Assembly: GCA_037045265.1 (NCBI GenBank)
Contig: JBAOHV010000019.1
Coordinates: 1-64,000 of the forward strand
Direction of reading: 5' to 3'
Source: JBAOHV01 sp037045265
GTDB taxonomy: Bacteria; Actinomycetota; Acidimicrobiia; Acidimicrobiales; Microtrichaceae
DNA length: 64,000 nucleotides
The position numbers were made by a program, and so were the translations under genes. Of this stretch, positions 45,781 to 54,928 are shown piece after piece. Position 1 is the first letter of the stretch, and each line of letters opens with the position of its first letter. The notes under the pieces are model-generated. The model was given only the letters and a program-made list of their open reading frames with translations, did not search any database and was not told the DNA's origin.

Positions 45781-46542
45781 GTGTCCTCTCCCGAAGTGGC
45801 TCCCCCGGTCCCCGGCGCGCTCGCCGACCAGTCCAGGCGCGAGTGGGTGTCGTTCGAGCACAACGGTGACACCTACCTCTTCGACGCCTCGTTCCTGACC
45901 AGCAACTGGCGCTGCATCTTCGGCCAGGGCTGCAAAGGGGTGCTCGAGGAGGACGCCACCGAGCTCGGCCACGGCTGCTGCTCGCACGGTGCGCACCTGG
46001 CCGACAAACCCGACCGTGAACGCGTCAAACGGCAGGCTCGTCGGCTGGTCCGCGAGCAGTGGCAGCTGATGGACACGGCCGACGAGCTCGGCGGCGCGTT
46101 CCACAAGATCGACGGCAGCTGGACGACCCGTCGCCACGACGGCGCCTGCATCTTCTTGAATCGCAACGACTTCCATCTGGGAGCAGGGTGCGCGCTCCAC
46201 GTCGGAGCACTCGACGCCGGCGAGTCGTTCCTCGACTGGAAGCCCGAGGTCTGCTGGCAGGTTCCCCTGCGCTTCTCGCACCACGTCGACGAGGTGGATC
46301 ACACCACCTACACGTTGCGCGAATGGAAGCGCCGGGACTGGGGCGAGGGTGGCGCCGAGTTCCACTGGTGGTGCACCGACACCGATGACGCATACGTGGA
46401 CCGGGACCCGGTCGTGGTCACGTTGCGCGAAGAGATCGTCGCGCTGGTCGGTGACGAGGTGTACGAGATGCTGCTCGATCAACTGCGGGACCGGCCTGCG
46501 GTCACCTGGGTGCCCCACCCTTCGGTGCGCTCGAACCGGTAG
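45781..46542 (+). CDS. Cysteine-rich conserved protein, unknown function
   Basis: The protein is 253 residues, cytoplasmic. A Cys cluster near residues 45-70 (WRCIFGQGCKGVL, then LGHGCCSHGAHL) and later ACIFLNRNDFHLGAGCALHV suggest bound metal or an Fe-S site. The last third (EFHWWCTDTDDAYV) is Trp/Asp-rich. I recall such proteins in actinobacteria without a function. It follows fbiC with its own hexamer, so a link to F420 is only positional. Confidence 0.6.
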   Translation: MSSPEVAPPVPGALADQSRREWVSFEHNGDTYLFDASFLTSNWRCIFGQGCKGVLEEDATELGHGCCSHGAHLADKPDRERVKRQARRLVREQWQLMDTADELGGAFHKIDGSWTTRRHDGACIFLNRNDFHLGAGCALHVGALDAGESFLDWKPEVCWQVPLRFSHHVDEVDHTTYTLREWKRRDWGEGGAEFHWWCTDTDDAYVDRDPVVVTLREEIVALVGDEVYEMLLDQLRDRPAVTWVPHPSVRSNR

Positions 46543-46595
46543 CCGTTCGCCCAGTTCTTCTCAAGGGTGGCGGTCGCTGCGCCGATCCCCACCGG

Positions 46596-47531
46596 GTGAC
46601 GACCTTCTCGGCCCCTGAGCTGACACGCCTAGCGGAGAGCGAAGGGATGATGTTCCCGGACCACGTGGTCGACCAGCTGGTCTCCGCGTTGGAAGCGGGC
46701 AAGCACGTCATCCTCACCGGACCACCGGGCACGGGCAAGACGACGCTCGCCTACCTCGCCGCGGAGCTGGGACGCCACGCGATGCTCTGCACCGGCTACC
46801 AGCCGACGACTGCGACGTCGGAGTGGACCACCTTCGAGACGATCGGCGGCCTGCAGCCGACCCCTGAGGGCCTGATCTTCCGACCCGGCATGTTCGTCGA
46901 GGCCATAGAGACCGGCCGGTGGCTGGTGATCGATGAGCTCAACCGGTCGAACTTCGACCGCGCCTTCGGGCAGCTGTTCACGGTCCTCTCCGGATCTGCG
47001 GTAGTGCTGCCGTTCCGCCGGTCGGGCCAGATCAAGCCGATCTCGTTGGTGCCACACGGCGTCGAGGCCCCGGCGCAGACCGACGTCATCCGTCTGCCCG
47101 CCACGTGGCGAATCATCGCCACGATGAACGCTATGGACAAGCACCTGCTGTTCGACATGTCCTACGCGCTCATGCGCCGGTTCGCATTCATCGAGGTCGG
47201 AACACCGCCCGAGAGCGCATACGAGCGTCTGCTCGGCGACGGCGGGGCCGTCGTGTCGAACCTGCTGCCGTTGCGACGACTCAACAACCTGGGTCCGGCG
47301 ATCTACGTAGATGCGCTCAAGTATGCGCAGCGGCGCTCCCGGGACGACATCACCGAGTCGCGCCTCTTGTACGAGCTCTTCTACTCGTTCTTCCTGCCGC
47401 AGTTCGAGGGTCTGGACGAGCACAAGGGCGTGGAGCTCTACCGGATGCTCGCAGCGAACCTCGATCCGCCGGAGCAGTCCGAGACCCGTCGTGTCATTGC
47501 GGAGCTGCTCGGCGATGAGCTCGTCGCCTGA
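46596..47531 (+). CDS. McrB-like AAA (AAA_5) ATPase
   Basis: The 311-residue protein has Walker A TGPPGTGKT at residues 42-49, Walker B WLVIDELNRSNFDRAFGQL, the sensor segment WRIIATMNAMDKHLLFDMSY and the arginine finger ALMRRFAFIEV. DELNRSN is the hallmark of the dynein-related AAA_5 group, which includes McrB, the motor of the McrBC restriction complex. No DNA-binding N-terminal domain is seen. The next gene overlaps it by 17 bases and has a McrC-like segment, so they probably form one complex. Confidence 0.78.
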   Translation: MTTFSAPELTRLAESEGMMFPDHVVDQLVSALEAGKHVILTGPPGTGKTTLAYLAAELGRHAMLCTGYQPTTATSEWTTFETIGGLQPTPEGLIFRPGMFVEAIETGRWLVIDELNRSNFDRAFGQLFTVLSGSAVVLPFRRSGQIKPISLVPHGVEAPAQTDVIRLPATWRIIATMNAMDKHLLFDMSYALMRRFAFIEVGTPPESAYERLLGDGGAVVSNLLPLRRLNNLGPAIYVDALKYAQRRSRDDITESRLLYELFYSFFLPQFEGLDEHKGVELYRMLAANLDPPEQSETRRVIAELLGDELVA

Positions 47532-48540
47532 ACCAGCCGCCGGCCAGCGATTCGCCGACGGGGGACGGGCGACAGGCTGGCTCTGGGCGTCGCGCGGGCG
47601 GTCGTCGCCCACGGTAGGGACCGCGTCGGCGCTCCTCGGCCACGATGCCGCCACTCTTACCGATGCGGTCAGCATCACGCTCGGGGCTTCTGTCGAGGCG
47701 CAGCGACTGCTCGACGGCATGGAGCTCCGGATCAGGACCCTGCCCACAGGCGTTTCGACCGACACGGAGCGCTGCGTGTCCTCGGTCAGGGGCCCGGTCC
47801 AGTGGTCCGAGACGATCACGGCGAGGGCCAACGCTCTGGGCAACGACGACGTGTTCGTCTGTGCCATCACCAACCGGAGCTTCGACACGGTCGAGAACCG
47901 GCTGCTCGTCTCCGCTCTCGACGCGATAGGTCGCGCCGAACGTGCCCTGCGTGGACCCACCGGCGACAAGGTCCCCGATGACGATGCAGCGCGCATCGCA
48001 GCGGTGGCGAAGGAGGCGGCCAGCTGGCGAGCCCACCCTCGCCTGAAGGACGTCCGTTCCCGCAGGGTCGTCGGGCGCGACCTGTCCCGCCTCCGCGGCG
48101 GGCATCGGATGAACCGCATGGCTGCCGTGCTGGCCGTACGCAGCCGGGTGGACGAGCCGTTCGTCGACGAAGACCTGATCGGTCTCGCCGATCCGTGGAC
48201 GATCCGCTACCACGCGTTCGTCGCACACGTCCTGGGCGTGCTCGGTCAGTCGCTCCGCCTACCGAGCCACCATGCGTTGTCGGACGCGGGTCTCTGGTGG
48301 GGATCTGTCTCCTGGCGGCACCCGGGAGCGGGAGGGGGCACTCCGCCCGGACTCTGCTACCGCGGGATACCGCTTCTGCCGCCCGCTGGGGTTATCGACG
48401 GCGCCCCATGGGCCGATTCGGTGCCCGACGACGGCGTGCGCCTGCTCGACGGAGACGACCTGGATCGACTGGGCGAGCGCCTCACCGGTGGCCGTGCAGC
48501 CAGCCCGAACGTGGCAGCTCAGGCCTCGTCATCCTCGTAG
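47515..48540 (+). CDS. DUF2357/McrC-like partner protein
   Basis: The protein has 341 residues. The middle (GPVQWSETITARANALGND, then ITNRSFDTVENRLLVSALDA) matches the pattern of DUF2357 and McrC proteins, where W...R and ENR are conserved. I do not see a PD-(D/E)xK nuclease core in the C-terminal half (HHALSDAGLWWGSVSWRHPG), so it may lack nuclease activity. The ATG lies inside the end of the AAA gene. Defence or a housekeeping role are both possible. Confidence 0.6.
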   Translation: MSSSPEPAAGQRFADGGRATGWLWASRGRSSPTVGTASALLGHDAATLTDAVSITLGASVEAQRLLDGMELRIRTLPTGVSTDTERCVSSVRGPVQWSETITARANALGNDDVFVCAITNRSFDTVENRLLVSALDAIGRAERALRGPTGDKVPDDDAARIAAVAKEAASWRAHPRLKDVRSRRVVGRDLSRLRGGHRMNRMAAVLAVRSRVDEPFVDEDLIGLADPWTIRYHAFVAHVLGVLGQSLRLPSHHALSDAGLWWGSVSWRHPGAGGGTPPGLCYRGIPLLPPAGVIDGAPWADSVPDDGVRLLDGDDLDRLGERLTGGRAASPNVAAQASSSS

Positions 48541-48716
48541 TCAGCGTAGGGATCGTACGGGTCGCGCTCCACGTCACGCTCGACATCTTCCTCGACGACG
48601 GCCGCTACGCCGCTCGGCTCACCACCGAGATCGGTGAACAGCGCCTCGATGTCGAGATCGGGTCCACGCTTCAGGTTGCGGGCCTCTTCGTACCGCCGGT
48701 GCCGACCCTTCTTCAC
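48519..48716 (-). CDS. Small conserved basic-acidic protein
   Basis: This 65-residue protein has a basic N terminus (KKGRHRRYEEARNLKRGPDL) and an acidic tail (DPYDPYADYEDDEA). I recall comparable short proteins in actinobacteria without a known function. GGGGAG precedes the GTG. It is convergent with the McrC-like gene and overlaps its 3' end by 22 bases. Confidence 0.5.
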   Translation of the reverse strand: MKKGRHRRYEEARNLKRGPDLDIEALFTDLGGEPSGVAAVVEEDVERDVERDPYDPYADYEDDEA

Positions 48717-48827
48717 GGTTGACTCCCCGTCATCGACTGCTGAACAGGCAAGTGTAGCTCAGACGGGGCGCACGGACGTGGCGAGCCCCCGGCCTCGGGT
48801 GGTTCCTGGACGCTCCATGGCTGCAAC

Positions 48828-48833
48828 TACGCT
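48828..48833 (+). promoter_or_regulatory. -10-like hexamer TACGCT
   Basis: TACGCT lies 6 bases before the GTG at 48840. Confidence 0.5.
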
Positions 48834-48839
48834 CAGGCC

Positions 48840-50420
48840 GTGAACCCGAATCCGGAACCGATCGCCGCGACCGATGGCAGTTCGAACTCCGATCGGTGGG
48901 AGTGGTGGAAGACGGGCGTGGTCTACCAGATCTACCCACGCAGCTTCGCTGACGGCGACGGCGATGGCGTCGGTGACCTGGCCGGAGCGACCGCCAGGCT
49001 CGACCACCTGGACGACCTGGGCGTGGACGCAGTCTGGTTCTCGCCGTTCTTCCGTTCCCCGATGGACGACTTCGGCTACGACATCTCAGATCACTGTGAC
49101 GTCGACCCGATCTTCGGGACCCTCGAAGACGCCGACGAGATGATCCGCTGCGCCCACGACCTCGGCATCCGTGTGATGCTCGACTACGTCCCCAACCACG
49201 TCTCCGAGCAGCACCCCTGGTTCAGGGCCGCGCTGCGGGGGCCTGACGACCCCCACCGGGACTGGTTCGTCTGGCGCGACCCGGGGCCCGACGGCGGGCC
49301 GCCGAACAACTGGGCCGCAGCGTTCTCTCCCGAGCCTTCCTGGACCCTCGACCAGCGCTCGGGTCAGTACTACCTGCACCTGTTCCTGGCCCAGCAGCCC
49401 GACCTGGACTGGAACAACCCCCGGGTGGTCGCGGCCATGCACGCCGTGCTCGAGTTCTGGATCGAGCGGGGGGTGGACGGATTCAGGGCCGACGTCGTGC
49501 ACTGCATCGGCAAGGATCCCGAGTTGGCCGACATGCCCGAGGATCTGGTCGGGCTACCAGCGATGCTCCAGGACTTCGGGCCCGGCACCCACGACCAGCT
49601 GAGGGCCATTCGCCGGCTGCTCGATGACAAGGGGTCGATGGTCGTGGGCGAGACCTACGTGCTCGACACGACGACCATGGCGTCGTACCTGGAGGGTGGG
49701 GACCAACTCCACCTCGCGTTCAACTTCCCCGCCCTGCACTGCCCATGGGAGGCGGCGCGTTGGCGTGTTGAGATCGAGGGTGCGAACGACGCTCATGGAC
49801 TCGATCGGCGCGTGGCCGACGTGGGTGCTCTCGAACCACGACGTTGCAAGGCACCGCACGCGCTGACGGCAGCGATGCGCGGGCCCGGGCGGCCGCGGTG
49901 ATGCTCCTGACCCTCCGTGGCACACCGTTCCTGTACATGGGCGAGGAGCTGGGGCTCGAGGACGCGGTCGTCGGACCCGGAGAGCGTCGTCGATCCCGGT
50001 GGTCGCGACGGGTGCCGCGCTCCGCTGCCTTGGACCGAGGCGCCCGATCACGGCTGGGGAGCATCACCGTGGCTACCCCACCCTCCGAACGCCACGAGGC
50101 GCAGTGTTGCCGCCCAGACCGGTGACCCCTCCTCGATGCTCGAGCACTACCGACGGCTGCTCGGCCTGCGCAGGTCGCTGCCAGCGCTTAACCGGGGCGA
50201 AATGGAACTGCTCGATGCCCCCGAGGGCGTCGTGCGCTGGCGCCGCTACGCCGAGTCGGGCCCACATCGCAGCGTCGAGGTAGCGATCAACTTCACCGCG
50301 GGAACCATCGAAGACGCCATCGGCGACGGTCATGTCCTGGGCGGTACCGCGCTGCCGGGAGAACAGGTCGCCGCTGGTGACCTGGGACCGGACGAGGCAC
50401 GGATAGTCGCGCTGGACTGA
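48840..50420 (+). CDS. GH13 alpha-glucosidase-type enzyme, three frameshifts
   Basis: This glycoside hydrolase acts on alpha-glucosides, probably as an alpha-glucosidase or oligo-1,6-glucosidase. It has TGVVYQIYPRSFADGDGDG, VMLDYVPNHVSEQHPWF, the nucleophile Asp in GFRADVVHCIGKD, the acid Glu in MVVGETYVLDTT, and VLSNHDVARH. The end has GTPFLYMGEELGLEDAV and LPWTEAPDHGW. The frame shifts +1 near 49787, 49862 and 49975. No signal peptide, so it is cytoplasmic. The next gene starts within its stop (TGATG). Confidence 0.82.
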
Positions 50421-51241
50421 TGTCGGGCTGGGTCTACCTCCTGCTGGGCGCCGGCTGTGCGCTGGTCGGCTCGATCGGCGGCATCGGGGGGGCGACCCTG
50501 CTGGTGCCGGTGCTGATCGCGCTCGGGGTCGAACCACTGGCGGCCGCTCCGCTGGGGCTGCTCGCCGTGGCCGCTGGATCACTCGCAGCCGCCGCGCGTC
50601 AGGTCGACGACGGTCTCGTCCACCATCGACTCGGCCTGACCATCGAACTGACCGCCGCAATCGGAACAGTCGGCGGAGCTCTGGTGTCGACCGCTGTTCC
50701 CGAGGAATGGCTCGCCCGTATCCTCGGGCTCGCTGCGATCGCCGGCGCGGTCGCGTCGCTCGGCCGCACCGGTATGCGCAACGCGCCCAACGCGCTCTTC
50801 GACGGCGAACCAGGCGGCGAATGGCCCGGCACCCTGGGCGGTCAGTACCGACTGGGCGGCCAGATGGTGCCCTACCAGGCCCGGCGGATCGGGCCGGGTC
50901 TGGCAGTGTCGGCCCTCGCGGGAGTCATCGCCGGCCTCTCCGGCGTAGGCGGCGGATTCGTGAAGACCCCGGCGATGAGCGAGATCATGCACGTCCCCGT
51001 CAAGGTTGCCGGTGCCACGACCACCTTCACCCTCGGACTGACGGCATCGTCCGGTCTGATGATCTACTCGCTCCAGGGTCGACTCGATGTGCACCACGGC
51101 GCGTCGGTGGTGGCCGGTGCCCTGGTCGGCGGCCTCGTAGGAGCCCACCTGCAATCCGTCATGAAGGCATCCGCGGTACGGCGGCTCACCGGGGTGCTCC
51201 TGTTGCTGGTAGCACTCGTGGTGATAGGGCGGTCGTTTTGA
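50420..51241 (+). CDS. TauE/SafE-family membrane permease
   Basis: The 273-residue protein has about eight membrane segments in two repeats. Each repeat opens with a Gly-rich motif (SIGGIGGATLLVPVLIALGV and GLSGVGGGFVKTPAMSEIMH). Family members export sulfite, sulfonates or other small anions. The ATG overlaps the GH13 stop, and the DUF1634 gene starts in its own stop, a common pair. The substrate is unknown. Confidence 0.85.
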   Translation: MSGWVYLLLGAGCALVGSIGGIGGATLLVPVLIALGVEPLAAAPLGLLAVAAGSLAAAARQVDDGLVHHRLGLTIELTAAIGTVGGALVSTAVPEEWLARILGLAAIAGAVASLGRTGMRNAPNALFDGEPGGEWPGTLGGQYRLGGQMVPYQARRIGPGLAVSALAGVIAGLSGVGGGFVKTPAMSEIMHVPVKVAGATTTFTLGLTASSGLMIYSLQGRLDVHHGASVVAGALVGGLVGAHLQSVMKASAVRRLTGVLLLLVALVVIGRSF

Positions 51242-51547
51242 GCGAGCCACTCGACGACCTGCCCTACGACCGACGCCTGGATCGATTCCAGCCGGTGGTA
51301 CGCGGCATGAACCTCGCGCTCGGTGGCTGTCGCAGTCCTTGCTGCAGGCGGCGCGCTCCTACCCGGCGGTGTCGGCCGATGGTCCGGGGCGGCGGCGATC
51401 GTCGTACTGGTCACCGCACCGTTGGTAAGGGTCGTGTGGCTCGTGCGTCGCTGGATGAGTCGGGGCGACCCACGCTTCGCGGCCGTCGGCTGTGGGGTAC
51501 TGGCGATCATCGCCGCAGGTGTGGTCCTTGCAGCTCTGAGCAGCTGA
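51238..51547 (+). CDS. DUF1634-family small membrane protein, frameshifted
   Basis: The protein has about 102 residues and three membrane segments: VVRGMNLALG-VAVAVLAAG, AAAIVVLVTAPLVRVVWLVR and FAAVGCGVLAIIAAGVVLAA. DUF1634 proteins usually sit beside TauE/SafE permeases and may be their small partner. The TTG start overlaps the permease stop (TTGA). The frame shifts +1 near 51330 after NLALG. Confidence 0.7.
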
Positions 51548-51564
51548 GCCACAGAAGTCGCCTG

Positions 51565-52737
51565 TCAGTCGACAGCACGAGGCTCGAGGCGCAGTCCGAT
51601 CTCACGGTCGAACGCCAGGGCAGCTTCACCCTCGACGAGCCGCCTGATCGGCTCGCCCACGATCTCGGCGCGCCAGCCGGTGGTCAGCCGGGCTCCGGGA
51701 ACGCCGCGCAGCAGGTCCTCGAGGTCGGCACGGGTGGCCAGCAACGACGTCTCCAGCTCCAGGTCTCGTGCTCGTTGTGAGACCCATGCGCTCACCAGGG
51801 GTACGGCTGGGCGGAGCTCCGTCGGCATCTCGGGAACGCTGCTGGCAGGGGCACGTGACGGAGATCCGCCCTGCGCCGCCGCGACCCACGGCGAGCAGCT
51901 CCTCGGCCATGCTTCCCCGGAGGTTGCGGCCGTCGACTCCGCGAAGCGCACGGAGCTCGTCGACGGTGCGTGGCACCGAACTGGAGACACCGACCACTCC
52001 CAGGTCCGACAGGATGAACCGCGGTGTTTGATCGAGCTCGATCGCCTTGCGCTCCCTCCACGCCGCGACCGCCTGAGCCACCGCCAGTGCCGAGCTGCGC
52101 AGGTGGCGGATCTCCTTGATCCGTCGCCACGCATCCTGGGGATCACGCGGACCTCGGTCCTCGGTTCGCAGTTCCTCGCAAGCCTCCTCGGCCCAGGACA
52201 CACGGTCCCGCGCGGTGACCCGTTCCCACAGCGAGTCGTGCCAGCGCGAGCAGGTTGGCAACGTCGGCGGCCGCGTAGGTCAGCTGGGCGGCTCCGAGGG
52301 GCCGGCGCAGCCAGTCGGTGAGACGGTCCGCTTTGGGGGCACTGACCTGGAGCTCGCGGTCGAGCAGTGTCGACAGCGACGGGCTCGTGTAGCCGAGGAA
52401 GCCAGCGAGCAGCTGGGTGTCGACCAGCCTGGAGGGAATCGTGGCGCAGGCCCGGTCCAGGACCTCGAGGTCCTGGCGGGCCGCGGTGCATGACTGCGAG
52501 CCCCTGGCCGTCGAGCACCCTCGCGAACGGCTGCAGGTCGACTGCCAGCGCGTCGACGAGAGCAACCCCGTGGGCGTCGGCCACCTGCACGAGTGCGACC
52601 TGAGGGAAGTAGGTGCGCTCCCGGTGGAACTCCGTGTCGATCGCGAAGCGATCCTGTTCGACGAGTCGGTCGACCAGCCGCGCGAATGCAGCGTCGTCCT
52701 CGATCAGCTCGAAGTCGATCTGGCTGGTGCGACCCAC
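51565..52737 (-). CDS. rnd: Ribonuclease D, three frameshifts
   Basis: This 3'-5' exonuclease matures tRNA and other small RNAs. The catalytic acids appear in RFAIDTEFHRERTYFPQVAL (motif I), AARQDLEVLDRACATIPSRL (motif II) and AAQLTYAAADVANLLALA (motif III). The HRDC domain follows (ALAVAQAVAAWRERKAIELD, TPRFILSDLGVVGV). The frame shifts +1 near 52510, 52232 and 51850. GTG at 52737 was chosen, 4 bases after the stop of the rhodanese gene; a TTG 30 bases earlier would overlap it. Confidence 0.82.
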   Translation of the reverse strand: MGRTSQIDFELIEDDAAFARLVDRLVEQDRFAIDTEFHRERTYFPQVALVQVADAHGVALVDALAVDLQPFARVLDGQGLAVMHRGPPGPRGPGPGLRHDSLQAGRHPAARWLPRLHEPVAVDTARPRAPGQCPQSGPSHRLAAPAPRSRPADLRGRRRCQPARAGTTRCGNGSPRGTVCPGPRRLARNCEPRTEVRVIPRMRGDGSRRSATCAARHWRWLRRSRRGGSARRSSSIKHRGSSCRTWEWSVSPVRCHAPSTSSVRFAESTAATSGEAWPRSCSPWVAAAQGGSPSRAPASSVPEMPTELRPAVPLVSAWVSQRARDLELETSLLATRADLEDLLRGVPGARLTTGWRAEIVGEPIRRLVEGEAALAFDREIGLRLEPRAVD

Positions 52738-52741
52738 GGGC

Positions 52742-53077
52742 TCAGCTGAGCTCCGGCCCAGTGGCAACTGGGTGACCCGCTTGGATCCAACCGTCGGTCC
52801 CTCCAGCCACGTTCACAGGGACCCTGCCGACCGTGAGCAGGAACTGCGAGGCGACCAGCGAGCGTCCACCGCTACGACAGATCACGTAGACCGTGTCGGC
52901 GTCGGGGATCTCGGCGTGGCGCTCCTGGATCTCGGGCAGCGGGATCAGCAGCGCACCCGGCACGTGGGCCGCCTCGTACTCGTCGGGCATGCGCACGTCG
53001 AGAACGAGAGCACCGTCGTCGACGACCGCCCTGAGCTCAGCGGCTGCGATCTCCTCGATCGAATCCGTTTCGGACAC
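52742..53077 (-). CDS. Rhodanese-domain protein
   Basis: This 111-residue single rhodanese domain moves sulfane sulfur. The active-site loop is VICRSGGRS, with the catalytic Cys, after ALVLDVRMPDEYEAAHVPGA. The C terminus has VAGGTDGWIQAGHPV. GGAG precedes the GTG at 53077. It is followed at once by rnd and may form an operon with it. The sulfur donor and acceptor are unknown. Confidence 0.85.
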   Translation of the reverse strand: MSETDSIEEIAAAELRAVVDDGALVLDVRMPDEYEAAHVPGALLIPLPEIQERHAEIPDADTVYVICRSGGRSLVASQFLLTVGRVPVNVAGGTDGWIQAGHPVATGPELS

Positions 53078-53173
53078 GGTGGTACTCCTCGGCTCGGACC
53101 GCGGCCGCCAGAGGTCCCGCGGAGTCGTGGGGGCACACGCTACCCGTGCGCGGGCCCCGAGCAGCGCCACCGG

Positions 53174-54439
53174 TCATTGCACGACACCGCCGTAGACGTG
53201 CTCCCCTCCCCTGGCGGACCCGTGACCCTGAACCGCCGTGCCGAGGTCCTCGACGAATGATGCGGCCACCCGGTCATGGCCGGGTGAGACCATCAGGTGG
53301 AGCCCACCCTGTTGACGATCCAGGTTCCAGCCGAGGTCGTCCATGAAGTCGCATACGCCGTCCATGTCCGGCTGCATCCGGGCGTCGGGATCGATTCCGA
53401 ACTCCATGACCGACATGTCGGGGTCGGACGTGATCCGCAACCCGTCGATCCCGTCGATCCCCGCCTTGAACGTGTTGGTAGCGGCTAGCACGCGCCGGGC
53501 GAGGCGCATGTAGCCGTCGGTCCCCAGATGGGTCATCGTCGCCCATGCTCCTGCTATGGGCGCTCCCCGGACGGGTCCCGGCCGACGAGGACGACGCATA
53601 GAGTCCACCGGGCCATTCGTCGTACATGAAGAATCTGGCGCTGGTAGAGGTCGTCGTCAGCGGTACATGACGCGTCCGAGATCCCCTTGAAGCAGTACCC
53701 GTACTTGTGCACGTCCGCCGACATCGACGTCACTCCCTCGACGCGGAAGTCCCACGGTGGCACCGGCTGGCCGAGCTTCTCCCACCACGGCAGCAGATAG
53801 CCGCCCAAACACGCGTCGACGTGGCAGAGCGCACCGCGTCCAGCGGCGATCGCGGCGGCATCTCCTCGACCGGGTCGATGACACGGAACGGGCTAGCAGG
53901 GCGCCGACGCCACGACCACCGCTGTGTCCGAACTGATCGCGGCGGCGATCGCGTCGGGATCAGCGCGCGCCGTCCTCGCGCACCGCCACCTTCACCATCT
54001 CGACGTCCAGGTACTTGCACGCCTCGGCGAACGCGGGATGCGCCGTGGCGGCACAGACCAGCGTCGGCCGGACGACACCTCGGGAGCGGGCGTGGTCGCG
54101 CGCCGTCTACACTGCCAGGAAGATCGACTCGGTACCGCCCGACGACAACGTCGCCCGTCCCGCTCCGAACAGAGCGGTCGCGTACTCGAGCAACTCGCCC
54201 TCCATTCGCAGCAGGGTCTCGTAGCGGAACGGGTTCAATGCGTTCTCGTGCAGGAAGAGCGAGGCGATCTCGTGTTGCAGCCGCGTCAGCTCGGCGTCAT
54301 CGGTGTTGTACACCAGGCTGAACGCCTTGCCTCCCTGCCAGTCCAGGTCACCGTTGCGCTCGGAGCGCACCGAGTCGAGCAGCTCGTCGACCGGGGTGCC
54401 GTGGCTGGGTATGCCCGAAACGTCATCTGCGGTGTCCAT
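53174..54439 (-). CDS. PLP-dependent decarboxylase/lyase, sphingosine-phosphate-lyase type, many frameshifts
   Basis: The gene encodes a group II PLP enzyme of about 420 residues. The N-terminal part is HENALNPFRYETLLRMEGEL with ATLSSGGTESIFLAV. The PLP-lysine segment is SMSADVHKYGYCFKGISD, which fits sphingosine-1-phosphate lyase and related amino-acid decarboxylases. The end has FKAGIDGIDGLRITSDPDMS. At least four frame changes lie between 53560 and 54120; this is the worst-preserved gene here. It could be a real pseudogene, but the coding pattern stays conserved throughout. Confidence 0.6.
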
Positions 54440-54445
54440 GGCGCG

Positions 54446-54451
54446 ACACTA
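54446..54451 (-). promoter_or_regulatory. -10-like hexamer TAGTGT
   Basis: TAGTGT lies 6 bases before the ATG at 54439, in the 44-base gap after the DUF3151 gene. Confidence 0.5.
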
Positions 54452-54483
54452 GATGCGCCGGACCCGACCTGGTCGTGGCTTCG

Positions 54484-54928
54484 TCAGCGCCGCTCAGCCG
54501 GTGGCCACGAGGGGTCGCACTGGCGCAGGAGCTGTGCGCAACGCTGCGCCTCGTCGCGCTCACCGATCATCTCCGCACTCGCTCGCAAGCCGTCGAGCGC
54601 ACGTAGGAACCCACGGTTCGTCTCGTGGTCCCAACGAACGTGCCCGCTACCGCGCCAACCGGACCCACGCAGGGTGTCGAGTCCGCGGTGGTAGCCGACC
54701 CGGAAGTACCGCGTAGCGCTCGACAGGGTCCCTGCCGAGCTCCCCGAGGCGCGCCCACCCATCCAGGAAGCGGGGCCAGTCGGCCACCACCTTCGCCACA
54801 GCCTCCCGCCGGTCCTGTTCGGGCAGCGCCATCGCCATGGCCAGGGCGTCGAGGGCTTCTGTGGGCTCTGCGCCGATCACGGTCTCGGTCGGTCCACTCT
54901 GGCTCAGATCGATCGGCGTCTCACTCAT
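54484..54928 (-). CDS. DUF3151-family protein, frameshifted
   Basis: This cytoplasmic protein of about 147 residues matches the actinobacterial DUF3151 family: ALAMALPEQDRREAVAKVVA, RFLDGWARLGELGRDPVERY, then YFRVGYHRGLDTLRGSGWRG and HETNRGFLRALDGLRASAEM. The function is unknown. The frame shifts +1 near 54712 (ERYA to YFRVGYH). The ATG lies 5 bases inside the end of the patatin gene, so translation may be coupled. Confidence 0.78.

Noticed and set aside
48752..48767. tRNA-like start, gtgtagctcagacggg
   Set aside because: It resembles the D-arm of a tRNA, but no anticodon arm, no T-loop (GTTCRA) at the right distance and no pairing acceptor stem follow.
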